Positions 21,546-34,410 of a DNA stretch of 64,000 bases are shown here, one piece after another. A program made the translations under genes and the position numbers. Every line of letters starts with the position of its first letter. The first letter of the stretch is position 1. Source of the stretch: Zonotrichia leucophrys gambelii (lineage: Eukaryota; Chordata; Aves; Passeriformes; Passerellidae); NCBI RefSeq assembly GCF_028769735.1, contig NC_088170.1, forward strand, positions 64,705,085 to 64,769,084, read 5' to 3'. The notes below the pieces were generated by a model. The model saw nothing but the letters and a program-made list of their open reading frames with translations, had not been told where the DNA came from and did not search any database.

Positions 21546-24500
21546 TCTCTGAAGTGAATTTCATGGCAAATCCATTGCCAGATGTTATCTGTTGCCAGCT
21601 ACTATTCTGGCTTTGCTTTCAATGTTTTTTCCCACTATCATTCACTCATACAGTATCTTTACATTTGGTCACAGGCCTGTTTTAATTTTAACTGTAATTC
21701 AGACTCTCTTTTATTACTTTTCTACACTTGGCCTTCATCTTCTAAATATGTCCCTCCTCCAGATATAGCATTTCCTATTTTATTGATCATAATTCCTAGC
21801 ATTTGGCAAAACCTGCTTGAATTTCAGACCCAAAGAGGAAGTTTCCATTGGAAAGTGTATCTCAGGAAAAACTAACAACATCCCACATAGGGTTAAACTT
21901 GGAAAAAATGCAATTTTCTAAATGGAAAATTGATGCAGTTCCAAAAAACCGCTCAGGATCAATGTGTAGTCCTCAGCATTAAATTTCAAATGAAAGGTTA
22001 ATAGTAACCTGAAAAATGCTACCAAAAATAGGCATCTGCATTTGCTTTACCCTGTGTGCTGAATTTTGCTTTATTGTTCTTGGAGAATTAGTGAAATCAC
22101 ATCAGCAGCACCATGCAAAGCTGTAATGAGAAACTCTCTGACCTACACATGCTCTCTTTGAAGGACACCCTGCACAAAAAGAAGCCCTTGTGCATGCACA
22201 TGACGTCAAAGAGGTGGTGCCCTGGTCACAGCCCTGCCAGGGGGAGGAAAAGAGGACAGAATGTTTCCAGCACCCTCTGCTTCAAGCCCATCAATATGGG
22301 GTCGATGGTGTGGGCCTGGCATCCCTGCACGCATCCTGGGAGAGCTCCAGCAGAGATCTCCTGGCTCCCTGGGGCACCCACACCTCCTGCCCTGCAGCCC
22401 TTCCCCAGCTCCAGCCCACTAGGAGCAAGGTGTGTGCCACCCTGTGTCCCTGCAGCCCCACTGCCCCCATCTCACACAATTCTTGGCTTCACTTCAAGTG
22501 GTACCAAGTGTCCTGCCGTGCCCAGCTCCCCAGGCCCTGTGCTTGTAATGTTAGATGTTTCCAGACCTCTACATCTGAGCTAGACATCTCACAGTCCTCC
22601 ACAAGAGTTGACTGACACAGGCATTTCCAGGGCACAGATCCTCTGTCTTAAAGCCTATTTCAGGGCATTTCTGAAACTCTACAAGTATTGTTTTCTTCTC
22701 CACTGACTGGAAATCTTCCTTCCAGACAACCCCCACAGCAATGAGCTTTCTCCATGACCAAGAGCAACACTTCTTCAGTGCCCTTCCTATTTTTCTGTAC
22801 CAATTTCTTCATTCCTGTCTTTCACAAAGATGGGAGATGCCTTGCACTCCTTCCGCTTAATTAGAAATGATGAGCAGAGAGGGTATAAGCCCTTAAAACC
22901 AGTTCCCAATGCACTGAACCCTCAGAATGGGCAGAAAACACTGAATGAAGCCCAGGAGCAAAGAGCATTTGCCATATCTGCTACGGAACACGACAGCAAA
23001 AGGCTCCTGCAATTTAACAGCTTGCTCTACTCCTGTTGTTTTCCAACCACAGACATCCCTGAGTCAAATAAAAAACAAAAAACAAAACAAACTAACAAAA
23101 AAAAGGAGAGAAGAGAAGAAAAAAGAAAAAGAAAAAGAAAAAGAAAAAGAAAAAGAAAAAGACTTTTCTATGCTACCTGGCCAATATTACTAACCAAAAC
23201 CTCTCCAGAGGTTGTTACTCCTTTGCTGAACGTGGACTTCTTGTTCCACTGATAATTTTGCTTAACCCGATTAACTGCACACAATGCTATTAAAAGATAC
23301 TGCTTGCCAAAAGGGGCATCCATAATCTTTGCAGACCTCTGTGCTGTCTATATTTACATATACAATAGGGATTAGTTGGGTATTTATTAAAAAAAACCCA
23401 ACCCTCCTCACAAATAAAAGCCTCTTTTAAGGAAAGAATGGCTTTCCTCTTTTAAGGAAAGAAGGCAGAGATAAGAAGGGAATCCAACCTCACTGAGCAC
23501 TGCTGTGATTCCCCCCAGACAAATCTCAATGAAAATGAGTCAACATTTTCACTTCCCTGCTACACCAGGAAATGTCACCCCAAAAGACAGCAGATGCAGA
23601 GAAATGGCATTCTCCCTGCGTGGCTGTTTCCCAAGTCTGGCATCCATAGCATTAGCACACTCAGGGATGATGCTTTCAACACTCTGAGACATCTCCAGAG
23701 CTTTCAAGGGCTGCTTATCAGTCACTTCCAACTCAGGCCTTGAAAAGGAGAAGCAAGTTCCCATTTCTTGTTAGTTTTGAGTTTCTAGCCCTTCCTCCTC
23801 TTTTACTACACTCATTAATTGTAATTCTATCCCAAATATCCCTGCTGCCCCTCTGTGCTCCTATCAGCCCGGCCCATGAGGAAGCAACAGACCCCTGAGT
23901 CAGTAGGGGTGTCACATCACTCCTCCAGACCTAATACCCAGCTCTACACCTCCCCAACATGAGCACATTCCCCTTTAATCTCCTTTGAAATTACTTATAT
24001 CAGTGATTTTCGGCTGAAAATTTGAGCCAGGTTTTCATTTATTCTTAAATCCCCAAATTCCTAAAGACATTTACGCATATTCCACCACATTTCTCTTTTC
24101 TGGACCCCTAATTCATTTGAGGCTGTTTTGGCAGTAAGAATCTCAGACCTAATCGCATTACTTAGAACTTCACAAGGCAGCTGCATATATTCAGACTTTC
24201 TCAAAATCAGTCTATTTGCATCTTGAATCTAATTCATGCACCAGGTTTCAATCACCAGAAGCTGAGGTTGGAACACTGCCAAAGCCATCTGCAAATTAAA
24301 GATGAACTGAAGAGGTTTACTGAATGAAAGCCAGAATTCAGCAAAAATATATCATCAATATTTGCAAGGAATCAGAATAAATGACATTTTACTAAGTTTT
24401 TATATAACCTATTTGAATGTAAACCAGAATTCCAACCCAAATGTGTTAAAACAAATGTCCAGTTGTCCTAGGCCAGTGAGCAGAGTGACCGACAGTGGCC

Positions 24501-24633
24501 AGATGTCTGCAGAATGATGGGTGAAGTTCAGAGAGCCATGAGCAGCTCTGTCAGCAGGAGGAAGACAGGGACAGCCCTTAGCAATGTTTACAAACAACAA
24601 ATGATAAAGAAGGGTTTGGATGAATGAATATAG
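21546..24633 (-). other. Intron 1 segment with a GC-richer patch
   Basis: This is intron sequence. The patch at 22200-22530 is richer in G and C and open in two plus-strand frames (22113-22583 and 22190-22615). The overlap in two frames and lack of any recognisable protein argue against coding. The AAAAAG repeat is listed separately. Confidence 0.5.
23116..23162. repeat. (AAAAAG)n simple repeat
   Basis: About eight AAAAAG units follow a purine-rich lead-in with AAGGAGAGAAGAGAAG. It is open in two frames and gives an artefactual lysine/arginine run. Confidence 0.95.
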
Positions 24634-24951
24634 TGCCCTATAGGGGGACAGAATATAGGTAAATAAAGGTGGTATAGAAAGTAATCTTACCCCCTAAAGA
24701 GTTGCAGCTGGGTTAATTATTAAGGATCAGCAGCAGGCCTGATTTTAACTGGCCACAGCTGTAGGCAATAAGAAGAGTGTTATAAAAGAGTGGATTGGTG
24801 GGAACTAGAGTCAGTTGGCTTCTGTGAGGATAACGAAGAGTTAGTGCCTGGAGGAGATGCCTACAAGAAACCTCAAGAAGGCAGAAAACTCTGGCAACAT
24901 GGAACCCTTGCAATGTACTGACAATAGAATTCTTGCACTATACACACAACA
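24634..24951 (+). mobile_element. Solo LTR, ERVK-like family 2, second copy
   Basis: This copy of about 318 bp is in opposite orientation to 20579-20881. It begins TGCCCTATAGGGGGACAG, carries TTATAAAAGAGTGG around 24780, and ends near ACACAACA, like the other copy's ACAACA. I see no clean target duplication (ATATAG against GTGTCC), so the limits may be off by some bases. It lies antisense to ELAPOR2. Confidence 0.75.
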
Positions 24952-25375
24952 GTGTCCCACTGGAAATGAAAAAGACATTCAGCTCTCACACTAACCAGGC
25001 CAAAGGACTTCCTTTGCTCTTGGTCAACCTGCTGCAGCATGGGCTAGAGATAACCAGGAGGTGGTTCCAGCGCATCCCAGATGTTCAGAGTAGGACACAG
25101 GAACTGCACCCATTTCTCCCTCCGCACCTGGAGTTTGTACAGACTCCTTTCCACACAGGTACCTGAGTTAGGTGGGACAAGTCCTTGCTGTTCCCTCTTG
25201 CTGCACCCAGCTGGCACCTGCTGGGCTGCCAAGGACATTCATTGGGCTGCCATGGACATTCTGAATGTGCTGGTGCAGCCTCTGAACAGCTCCCAGTCCA
25301 CCGCTCACCTGAGCCTCCCAGAGATGCTTGTCATAGAAATCATGTGCTATTACTGCAGCAGGGTTTTAAATTAAG

Positions 25376-25505
25376 AGATTGCAGAGTTAGAAGGGCATTT
25401 CAGAAACTATTTAGTCCATGTTCTTGCCCCCCACACCTAAACCATTCCTGACAGAAGTTTGCCTAACCTTTTAGCAACCTCCCAGTGATGGATATTGCCC
25501 AGCTC
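25376..25505 (-). mobile_element. Older CR1 LINE 3' end
   Basis: TTGCAGAGTTAGAAGGGCAT, TAGTCCATGTTCTTGCC and CCTTTTAGCAACCTCCCAGT with GATGG follow the order of an older CR1 subfamily tail in reverse complement. It is more diverged than the other CR1 ends here. Confidence 0.65.
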
Positions 25506-25788
25506 TGCAGGGTGAAGCTCACAGTTATTGGCTCAATAAAACAATGCTAATGCACTCAGAGCATTCATCAGGCAGCTAATGAAGCAGATATCATCAGCCA
25601 GGAAGCTGAACAGAAGAGCTGAAAGAAATATCTAGGGGTGGAGAGTTTATTTGTCGAAAAGTGCAGCCCCAAAGATACCATTTCAGCATATAAAGAGATT
25701 CAGAGAGCATGGCTGGCCCCAAAGGCTGGCTGCATCCCTCAAAGAAATCACATTTACTATGCTATACAATTCTATATATTTAGTACAT

Positions 25789-26173
25789 TGCGACAGTGTT
25801 CACAGGGATCTTAGGATGAGGGAAGAGATGAGGATCTGACTCCATGTTTGAGAAGGCTGATTTATTATTTTATTATATATATTATATTAAAACTACACTA
25901 AAAGAATAGAAGAAAGGATTTCATCAGAAGGCTAGCTAAGAATAGAAAAAGAAGAAATCAATAAAAAAGGCTTGTGGCTTAGACAGAGAGTCTGAGCCAG
26001 CTGACTGTGATTGGCCATTAATTAGAAACAACTCTATAAGACCAATCCCAGATGCACCTGTTGCATTCCACAGCAGCAGATAATCATTGTTTACATTTTG
26101 TTCCTGAGGCCTCCCAGCTTCTCAGGAGGAAAAATCCTAAGGAAAGGATTTTTCATAAAAGATGTCTGTGACA
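25789..26173 (-). mobile_element. Solo LTR, ERVK-like family 1, copy B
   Basis: This 385-bp LTR on the minus strand starts TGTCACAGACATC (26173 downward) and ends near CTGTCGCA at 25789. A 7-bp repeat AGTACAT flanks it at 25782-25788 and 26174-26180. It shares with copy C the TGTCA start, and with all copies the GCCTTCTCAAACATGGAGT-like 3' landmark and a TTGGCCATTA/CCAATC motif. It runs sense to ELAPOR2 and carries an AATAAA in that sense within the ATTATATATAATA-rich part. Confidence 0.82.
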
Positions 26174-26180
26174 AGTACAT

Positions 26181-29100
26181 GATTAGTTGAACATAGTTTC
26201 TTAAGGACAGTGCATTCCCATGTAACAACATCAACTTCAAGAAACTGCAGGGCTGTGCTCTGAGCAGTTCTCTTGGCTGTCAGGGACCCTCCCTCTGGCT
26301 GGAATCAGTGGAGATTTCTGCAGCCTCACAGGGCAGCAGCCAGGTCAGAGACTGTCATCTTCCAGCAAAGATGGTGCTTCCTCACTCTGACACTTCTGCA
26401 GCCTTTGCCAAATCCCTTTCAGCAGCAGTCTAGTAATGGCTAGGAGAGTTCTTATTATCATTACCTTATTTTTCTTTTCAGGGACCATCTTCAGTCTGAA
26501 AAGGTCAGGTCAGCCAGCAGCCCTTTGACTATGAGAAATTCATTTTTCTTTTAAATAAAACTTCACCAAAAAATATGTGCAGCCCAACCCCAGCCATCTT
26601 TGAAAGTGTCTGGGATTATTTGTTTTTTTAATCTGCAGAAACAAGTAGCCTCTAGTAAAACACTGTCTCTTTCATCCAGGGCCTTATCTGTTGCCCAGTT
26701 AAGTCAATAAAAGATATCCATTCACTTCAAAGGACAACAGGATGAGCCACAGTTAACCAGCTCATGTACTCATTACCCTGATGTTGTTTTAATAACAGGT
26801 AATGGTCACTGTCATCCTTGCAAGTGAAGCTCTAGAGAAGGCAAAATCCTTCCTCTCTTTTAAAATAATCCCATTGAATTTCAGGGAAGGAGATACCAAA
26901 CAGAGAATTCTACAGGATGGCACAAAAAGGCCCTCAAAAAGGTTATTTTCAGCCAGACAAACTGCATTTGCAGAGGCATATCCAGTGATGGCTTAATAAG
27001 CTAATAAGAAGTGTTGAGCAGTTTGCCTGCCCCAAACCACATTTTTCTTTTCCTTCGTGTCAGCACTACATCTAAAAAGAAGCTGATCCATCATAAAGTC
27101 ATTTTTTCTCCTAGTTTTCAGCAGAAGAGCTCCCTGCAGACTGTGTCAGCACTGCTGCGGACACAGGCAGGAGTGGCAATGGATGGCCAAGGCAGAAAGA
27201 TGGACAGAGGAAGAAAAGCATTTTCAGTCAGGAACAGGACTGACCTATTGGTCCCGCAGACTTAGACTGGATTAAATTGGTGATGAAACTACTCCTTGAT
27301 CCTGATGTCTTCTTTCCAAGCTTCCACAGCTTTATTATTCAAGGGTTTGGGTCTCTCAGGCACCACAGAACATTTTAATGAATATGGAAATTAACACAGT
27401 CTCTGTGGATACACATCTCCAAAGCCACTCAATAGAATTTCCAAATGCATATTCTGGTTCTTAGCAACAAAGCCTGACAAATCTTCATCAAAGAGAGACT
27501 TTTTAATGCTGTCAGAACACAGAAAATTGAGAGTTAAGAGAATAAGCTTTGTGCTTTAACTGCATCTTTGGTGAAATGCTGATTCCTGTTTCAAAACCTC
27601 CTATCCCCGCTTTACAGAAAGCAACTTGCAGGAAAGCCATCAAGAAGAAATTCAGACATGATTATGCACATTTGCATTGTATCTTAAGGCCTAAAATATT
27701 CTCTTCCTAAAGGAGAAAGAATGAGTTAAACCTCCCACCCTGCTCCATTGTCCCCCTATAGCTGACTTGGGTGATTTGGAGATGGGGGAGTGAGGGTGTA
27801 ACACATCTCAGATAAAGCATGAGATGGATGTAGCAAATGGCACCTTGTAAAAATGGCAGGAGACATCAAATCCTCGGGCAAACAGGGCTGGGTCTCCTTT
27901 ACAGCAAGGTTATCATGAGCCAGAGGTGTAAATCCTATTTCTTCACCAGCTGTTGGCTCGCTTGAGGAGTTTCAGAGAAATGTTCACTCACCTGCCTTTC
28001 AAGTATAATCTCATTTGGCACACCTGGAGATGATACATTTCTCAGCAAATTATTCTGGGAACCAGACCACTTTATATTGTCTTACCTAATGCCAAATACT
28101 GAGACAGGTCAGGAGTGGAATCCAAAAGCTGAGTCCTTAAACAGATAATAAATGTCTTATCCACAGGCAAAGGGCAAAACCACAAACCAGATTTGAATTT
28201 ACTAATGCAATTCCACAGTATTTTGCCCACTGTCTGCATGGCTTCTGGGAAATGGAAAGCTTGGAGCACTAATTTTCTTTACATTTAAGAGTCTGTAATA
28301 GGCCAGTCACAAGTGCAATAAAGAGGATACTTCTGCCAGGAGAAAGCTTGTAAAAACAGCAGGTTAATAACATGTTCTCTGTCTCTGGCAGGTCATTCCA
28401 CATATAGCAGCCACCAAAAGTACCTACCAGAAAGAGGGAATAAGAAGTGAAATAGCATGGTGCAGAAAGCAGCAGAAGTTTCCCACTCCAGTTTCCTACC
28501 ATCACATCCCTGTCATCATCTATCACAAGAAGTCCCATCCCAAGGCTGAAGGGATACTCCCTGCAAGCACTGGATTTTGGCTTCCACTGCTCAGGACTAT
28601 GGAAAACAGTGCTGACTAAAGTCTTTGGAGTATGTTTGGTTTAGAATAGGATGCCAGTCAAATAAGAGCAGTTCAAGCATCAGGAAAACCACTTGAACTC
28701 AGGTGGGATCTGCTGCCAGGAATGGATTGAGGAGTTCTACCTCATCAGAAAACCTTTTATAATATCCATACCTGTGTCTCCTAAAATAACACCAAACTTT
28801 TTTAGCTGAAAGTTAAAAAGTTAGCTGTCTCAAGGGCAACATAACTTTCTCAGGTCACAAATAAATTTAAATGATGGTATAAAACTGTCTGGCTTGTTTC
28901 CAACAGAGAGGATAGAAGAGAAATGAGAGAGACATGTCCAATATCCAGCGATTCCGCTGGGAGGAAAATCTGCTAGACGTGATCAATTAATTCATTGTAA
29001 TGAAGAGCACTGTAACCTGCTATCAATCATTTTTGTCCTGTGCTTTGTATCACATGGATTTCTAATACATGCACATGCCAGGGGACCTGGAGGAATGTTA

Positions 29101-31983
29101 CTCAGCATGTCTTCCAACTGGCTTTTTTAGCTGTAAATCATGGGATTATTTGTTAACAAGTTGGGGATGTGTTAACAATCTGATGACATTTCATTTATGA
29201 CTCTTGTCTAGGTAAACCTCCAAGGTGCACTAAATACAAGCAAATAAAAAAACCAGTCACCTTTAATGAGTGTGTGGGCACGTACACACCTGCTTGTGCA
29301 TTTCTCTATACACACATAGCAACTCACACAAGGATAATTCTGTCATCATTTAACCCACGAGCTCCATCTCCCCTTGGCTGATAAAATTTGGTACAGCTCT
29401 GCTGCCTGCAGAGTCACACTGATTTACACCCACAGAGACTCCAGCTTCTTGTTTATCTTTTAACAGAATGACAAAAGGTTGTCAAAGTAACACACAGGTC
29501 TTGGGGGAAGTTTGGGGTACCTGACCATTGCTCCATGAGAGCCCCTGACGGTGCAGCCACAACCAAAACATCTTGGCTCTGCTCTCGAGCCCTTCCAGCA
29601 ATGACAGCTAATTAGGTGCTGCAGAATTAACTTTCATCTTCCACCTGTGTGCTAGTGGTGACTAATTGCATTCACAGAATGAATCAGTTCACCATAGCAA
29701 ATAGACCAATAAATCCCAGCATGGACAAGCAGGAGAAGATGCTCTAAGGATGGGATTGACCTCACCAGAACATGGATAGACAGAGCAAGGTCTTGAGGTA
29801 TTCCCCCACATTTGAATCAAAAACTGCTCTGAGAAAGAGCTCCTGTCATAGCACAACACCTTGCTGCAGGTGAAGCCCTGGGCACAAATGCTGCTCCCTT
29901 CCAGGGTCCCACCACAGCTCCTGGGGTCTGTGGCATGGGCACATCAAGGCAATGCCCACAGTGCTGTGAAGGAAGATAGCAGCAAACTTCTGCCTTCTCT
30001 GCTTGCTAACACCCACTGAAATCTTGTGGCTAAATCCACGGCTGTATTTCCTCACGGGATTCAAAAGTCTATTTATTTTATCCCCTCCCTCCCCAGATGC
30101 TTTTAAGTTGTGTTACATATCACTGAAGTGCTGGTGCTCTGGGAGGAATATTAACATCAAATATAAATATAGGCATTACAACCAAAGCCATCTGTTCCTT
30201 TCTGTTGATTACAAATCTATTCTCCTCTCCCAGAGCTACTCCAGCCTCGTGATCTCTCCTGCAGCCTCTGTTTCTGCAGCACCCCAACAAATTGCAAATA
30301 CACAGGCTTCACTCCAATTAACCTCTACGCAGGTTCAGACCAGCCACAAGGGATTGTCAGGAACAAGGAAACAAGCATCTAGAACTGCATAGAAAAGATC
30401 CCCATGGATCCTGAGAGGAAACACATCATAGAGGCAATGCAATTGCCCATTCATAGCACCATGAGTGCTTCAGTGCTTCACCTCAGCTGCTGGAGACAAA
30501 CCTGTGGCTCTGGTAAAATAAAAATCACAGCTCAGAAAAAGCACAGTTGCCAGCTGACCACCCTAACCTGGCCTGAGACAAGAGCAGGTATTTGCAGAGC
30601 GGATACAGATGCCCCAGGAATACAGGAGGAACAACATATAACTTGGGACAAAGCACGAAGGCATTCAAACCCACATGAAAAACCAGGAACAACCAAAGGC
30701 TCCTCCCTTTCCTTTAAGGATTGTGACCTAAAGCTCCAGCTAAAATAGCTGCAGTAATATTTCCCCACAAGCTCCACATAATCCCTTTCTCCCCTTTCAT
30801 TATTTCTATTTCCTATTTCTATCCATACCTCCCATGGGAAAAGGTCACAAAAGATTTGGATGGAAATACCCTTCAGCAAGCGGAGCAGGAAACACGATTT
30901 ACAACGCTTTTCCTGGGGCAATGACAACCCTCTTCCCTCTCTCATGACATCAGAGATTCCAGTGAGAATTTTCCCTGCATCCTTGCCAAGCCAGCTCAGC
31001 CTGATCCGTGCAGCAAGGAGCAGATGCCAGACTCCCCTCCTGTCCCAGTTCCCTTGGCCAGCCCCCAGCACGGGGCTTGGAGCTGCCCCAGGCAGTAACA
31101 ATAGCTCAGGAAAGCTGTTTGCTCCCTCAGTTCCTTTTCAGGTAGCGTGGAGAAATGGAGCCAGAACCCAGCAAACAGAAGTTCAATCAATTTAGGCTGA
31201 AAATAGAAACAAGACCGTGCTGACTGCCACGACAGAGAACAGCAAGGGCTGCCCGGGCTCGAGCACACACAGAGCTGAAAGAGGTGTCATGTTTGCTCCT
31301 GGGGCTGCAGGATTTGCATGTGACTCCCTCTGAGTTTATCAGCAGCTTCATTGCATAAGGAAGTAAATAATCAGGGATTTACAGAACAGAAGGCTCAGGC
31401 TTGCTGCACTGCTCCAAGACGGATACACAGTCGGGCTCCACATCGCTGCCATGCACGCCCTAACATCAAAATCTACAAGAACCAAGCAAAACACCAAAGG
31501 CAAAATTCAAAGCAATTTTGAAATTGTAAGAATAGAACAAACCTATGCCTCTCCCCAAAGCTGGAGCATCACCTGAGGCCAGTGTATGAGGGAAGACTAT
31601 TCCCTACTCAAGTCAGTCTCCATTAAGCAAAAGTTTTCCCAGCACGCTGCAAGCTCAGCACACAAGCTCTGAACTAGCTTCACTAAGCTTGCTGCAAATT
31701 CATATCCAAAGCAGGATTTGTCTGCAGGGGTTCATATTCCTACCCTAACTGGAAAATCTGAAATTCTGAAGTAGTGGTGACACCCAGTGAAATGGGTGAG
31801 AACAGCCCTGATGTCCACACCTGCTCTGCAGTGCTCTTCTCAGCTCTAGATCTAAGATCTGAACTCAGTCTGTAAAAAATCTGATAATTCAGTGTTTAAC
31901 TTACATCTGCTTCCTTATGACACAGAACATTGAAGAACAGCTTGGGTGCTCTGGTAATTTTATCCTGAAAGCATCTTTCCAAC
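26181..31983 (-). other. Intron 1 segment, no recognised element
   Basis: This is about 5.8 kb of intron sequence in which I recognise no repeat or exon. Opposed ORFs of 189 codons (30532-31101, minus) and about 111-129 codons (plus) around 30-31 kb overlap one another and match nothing known to me. Confidence 0.5.
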
Positions 31984-32125
31984 ACAGAACCACAAAATTG
32001 GATTGGAAATTACCTTAAAAATCACCTACTTCCAACCTCCCTGCCATGGGCAGGGATGCCACACACTAGACCAGGTTGCTCAAAGCCCCATCCCGTCTGG
32101 CCTTAAACACTTCCAGTGAAAACAA
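31984..32125 (-). mobile_element. CR1 LINE 3' end
   Basis: CACAGAACCACAAAATTGGA, CCTCCCTGCCATGGGCAGGG, then ACTAGACCAGGTTGCTCAAA with GCCCCATCC, is the reverse complement of CR1 near its tail. It is one of the best-preserved CR1 pieces in the window. Confidence 0.92.
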
Positions 32126-33863
32126 GTGTTCTTATCCCAAATGTAATTCTGCCCAGGAACTAAAAGCCAGGACATTTAGGTCCTTATTTGTAAAAGGTAC
32201 AAAAGAGCTTTGCTCCTATCCAGGCACCTGTTACAACAGCAGCTGGGCTCTTCACCAGCTTGGAATCATGTCCCAAGTGCTGTGGCGAGCGGCACACAAG
32301 AAGATCAAATGCAGGTCTCCTGAGGGTCAAAAGACTGGATCAAACTCTTTGCTAAGAGCTTTCTAAATCTGCAGTGTTGATCCTGCCTGAGGCACTGCTG
32401 GAAGGGAGCAGCTTTTGCCGGGGGAGGAAATCTCACAGCAGCCCTGCCATGGCAATTCCAGAGAGCACTTCTGCAGAGCTTCAAAAAGCAACAAAATAGG
32501 AACATTTAGCCCTACTTTTACAATTCTGCAAAGCTTTCTTGATAATCCATCTGTTTTCTTGCCAAGGAAAGCTCATCACATAGCGTCAGGGGCACAGGGT
32601 TCTCCAGCCGGTTAGGCAGGTGGTGCTGCCCAACCTGAGCAAACAGGCTGAACAGGCTTCCCCTCTGCAGGCACAGCCTGTGGTGCTGTGCCAGGCCACC
32701 AGCACCATCCATCTTCTGTCAGCCAGCCCCAGAGAGCCAGCACAAGGTTAATGTAGTCAAGGTGCAAAAAAAAAAAAGAAAAAAGAAATAAAGAATAATA
32801 ACACACTGCAAGGCAATGTGCATATAGAACAGCTAATTTCCAAATGTGAACCCTGCATTTCTCAGGCTAGTTCTGGCACAGGTTCCCACAGCCTCCTCCC
32901 ACACTGACCACAGTGTACCTTGCAAGCTCTCAAGTTTTAAGCAAGGTTCAACATTGAAGGAAGAGCAGTGGAAATGAAGAGATGAAATTAAGAGCTGTTA
33001 TATGGACATGACGTGATTACATTTTGAAGTGGCAACCAAACATATTTTAATTGGCTTCTAAAATCAGAATTAAGCACAGCTATATCATAATTACATTTCC
33101 ATTTTTCTCCACAAACTGCACCTATTCCAACAGTATCAAATCTGTCCTGAGCTGGGAGTCTGGAAGTTTGCTGTCCTCATTTAAAAGAGTCTAAATGTCT
33201 CTTTTGGGTGTCCAAGGAGAGAGGTGGAGCCTCAGAGGATGGTACCTGTCATCCCAGAGGAGTCCCTGCCACCTGAGAGTCTTTAAGCTGAAACCACTCA
33301 GGATGTCAAAGTCATTCACCCTGAAGGGTGGAAGGAAGGAGGGGAGGAGGAGGAAGGGTTTGAGTTGTGGGGTTTGCTCAGATGAAAAGCAAAGGATATT
33401 TCATTCTGAAATACTCGTGCAACAGGAGATAGTCTGCTCTCCAGCTAAAAGTGTGCTTGTCAAAATGCATTAGAAAACATTCCCTTCAATGTGGAAGACT
33501 GCAAATCCCACCCAGAATAACATATGTTTCTAAGGCAAAAAAAAAAAAAAGGGAAATAAAAAGGCACAAAACCAACCCAGTGGACATTTTCCCTCATTTG
33601 AAATAATGCAGACATCAGATTTTTTCAGGACTCAGAATATAACCACAGCACAACCCACAGAACCCAGCCAAAGCTTTATCACATCAGATGGAGACAGCCT
33701 CAGCACTAATTAATTGTAACACCAGCGCAGAGATAACCCCAATCAATGTGAATTAAGGGTCTCCTGCAGCACTCAGGGAGACTCCAGGGATAAAGCAGCC
33801 CTGACAAAGCCACTCCATCCCTTCCCAACATACCACCTTCCCTATGCCTATCTCCCTGCAATG
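32126..33863 (-). other. Intron 1 segment, A-rich tracts only
   Basis: This is intron sequence with A-rich runs near 32766-32800 and 33539-33551. Neither is preceded by recognisable retroposed sequence. Confidence 0.5.
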
Positions 33864-33869
33864 TCCTAT

Positions 33870-34404
33870 TGTCACTGTCATATTTTCTGAAAAATCCCTT
33901 TGCCAGGATTTCTTCTCCTCTGAGAAGCCTCTGAGAAAAATTAAAACAGTAATTATCTGATTGCTTCTCCCGTGTTTGCTGCTTTGGAATGTGGTCTGGA
34001 CATTGTTTACCAACTGGTCATTGTTTGATTGGTTTCATGTGAATTGTTTTTACTTAATGACCAATCACCATCAGCTGTGTTGGACTCTGAGGAGTCAGTC
34101 ATGATTTTTTCATTATCATTCTTGTTAAACATTCTGTCTGTATCCTTTCTCTTTCTTTAGTGTAGTTTTAGTACAATAGGATAGGATAGGATAGGATAGG
34201 ATAGGATAGGATAGGATAGGATAGGATAGGATAGGATAGGATAGAATAGAATAGAATAGAATAGAATAGAATAGAATAGAATAGAATAGAATAGAATAGA
34301 ATAGAATAGAATAGAATAGAATAGAATAATAAATCAGCCTTCTGAGAACATGGAGTCAGATTCTCATCTCTCACCTCATCCTGGGGACCCCTGCAAACTC
34401 AACA
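33870..34404 (+). mobile_element. Solo LTR, ERVK-like family 1, copy C, expanded by a satellite
   Basis: This 535-bp LTR is flanked by a perfect 6-bp duplication TCCTAT (33864-33869 and 34405-34410). It starts TGTCACTGTCATATTTTCTG and ends in CAACA. It is longer than its relatives because a 150-bp ATAGG/ATAGA array has grown where they carry only a few TAGTATAG motifs. An AATAAA at 34328-34333 follows the array, then the family landmark GCCTTCTGAGAACATGGAGT. There is no internal retroviral sequence. It lies antisense to ELAPOR2. Confidence 0.9.
34176..34325. repeat. Two-motif pentanucleotide array (ATAGG)13 (ATAGA)17
   Basis: Thirteen ATAGG units (34176-34240) are followed without a break by about seventeen ATAGA units (34241-34325). 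Both blocks are essentially pure. The array sits inside LTR copy C. Confidence 0.97.
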
Positions 34405-34410
34405 TCCTAT

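Noticed and set aside
22113..22615. Two overlapping plus-strand ORFs of 156 and 141 codons in a GC-richer patch
   Set aside because: Both frames are open over the same bases, as GC-rich noncoding sequence often is, and neither resembles a known protein.
30532..31101. Minus-strand ORF of 189 codons, same strand as ELAPOR2
   Set aside because: I considered it as a possible first exon. It has no signal peptide followed by a phase-0 GT donor that would join to TDYHFEY, no CpG island, and low similarity to anything known.
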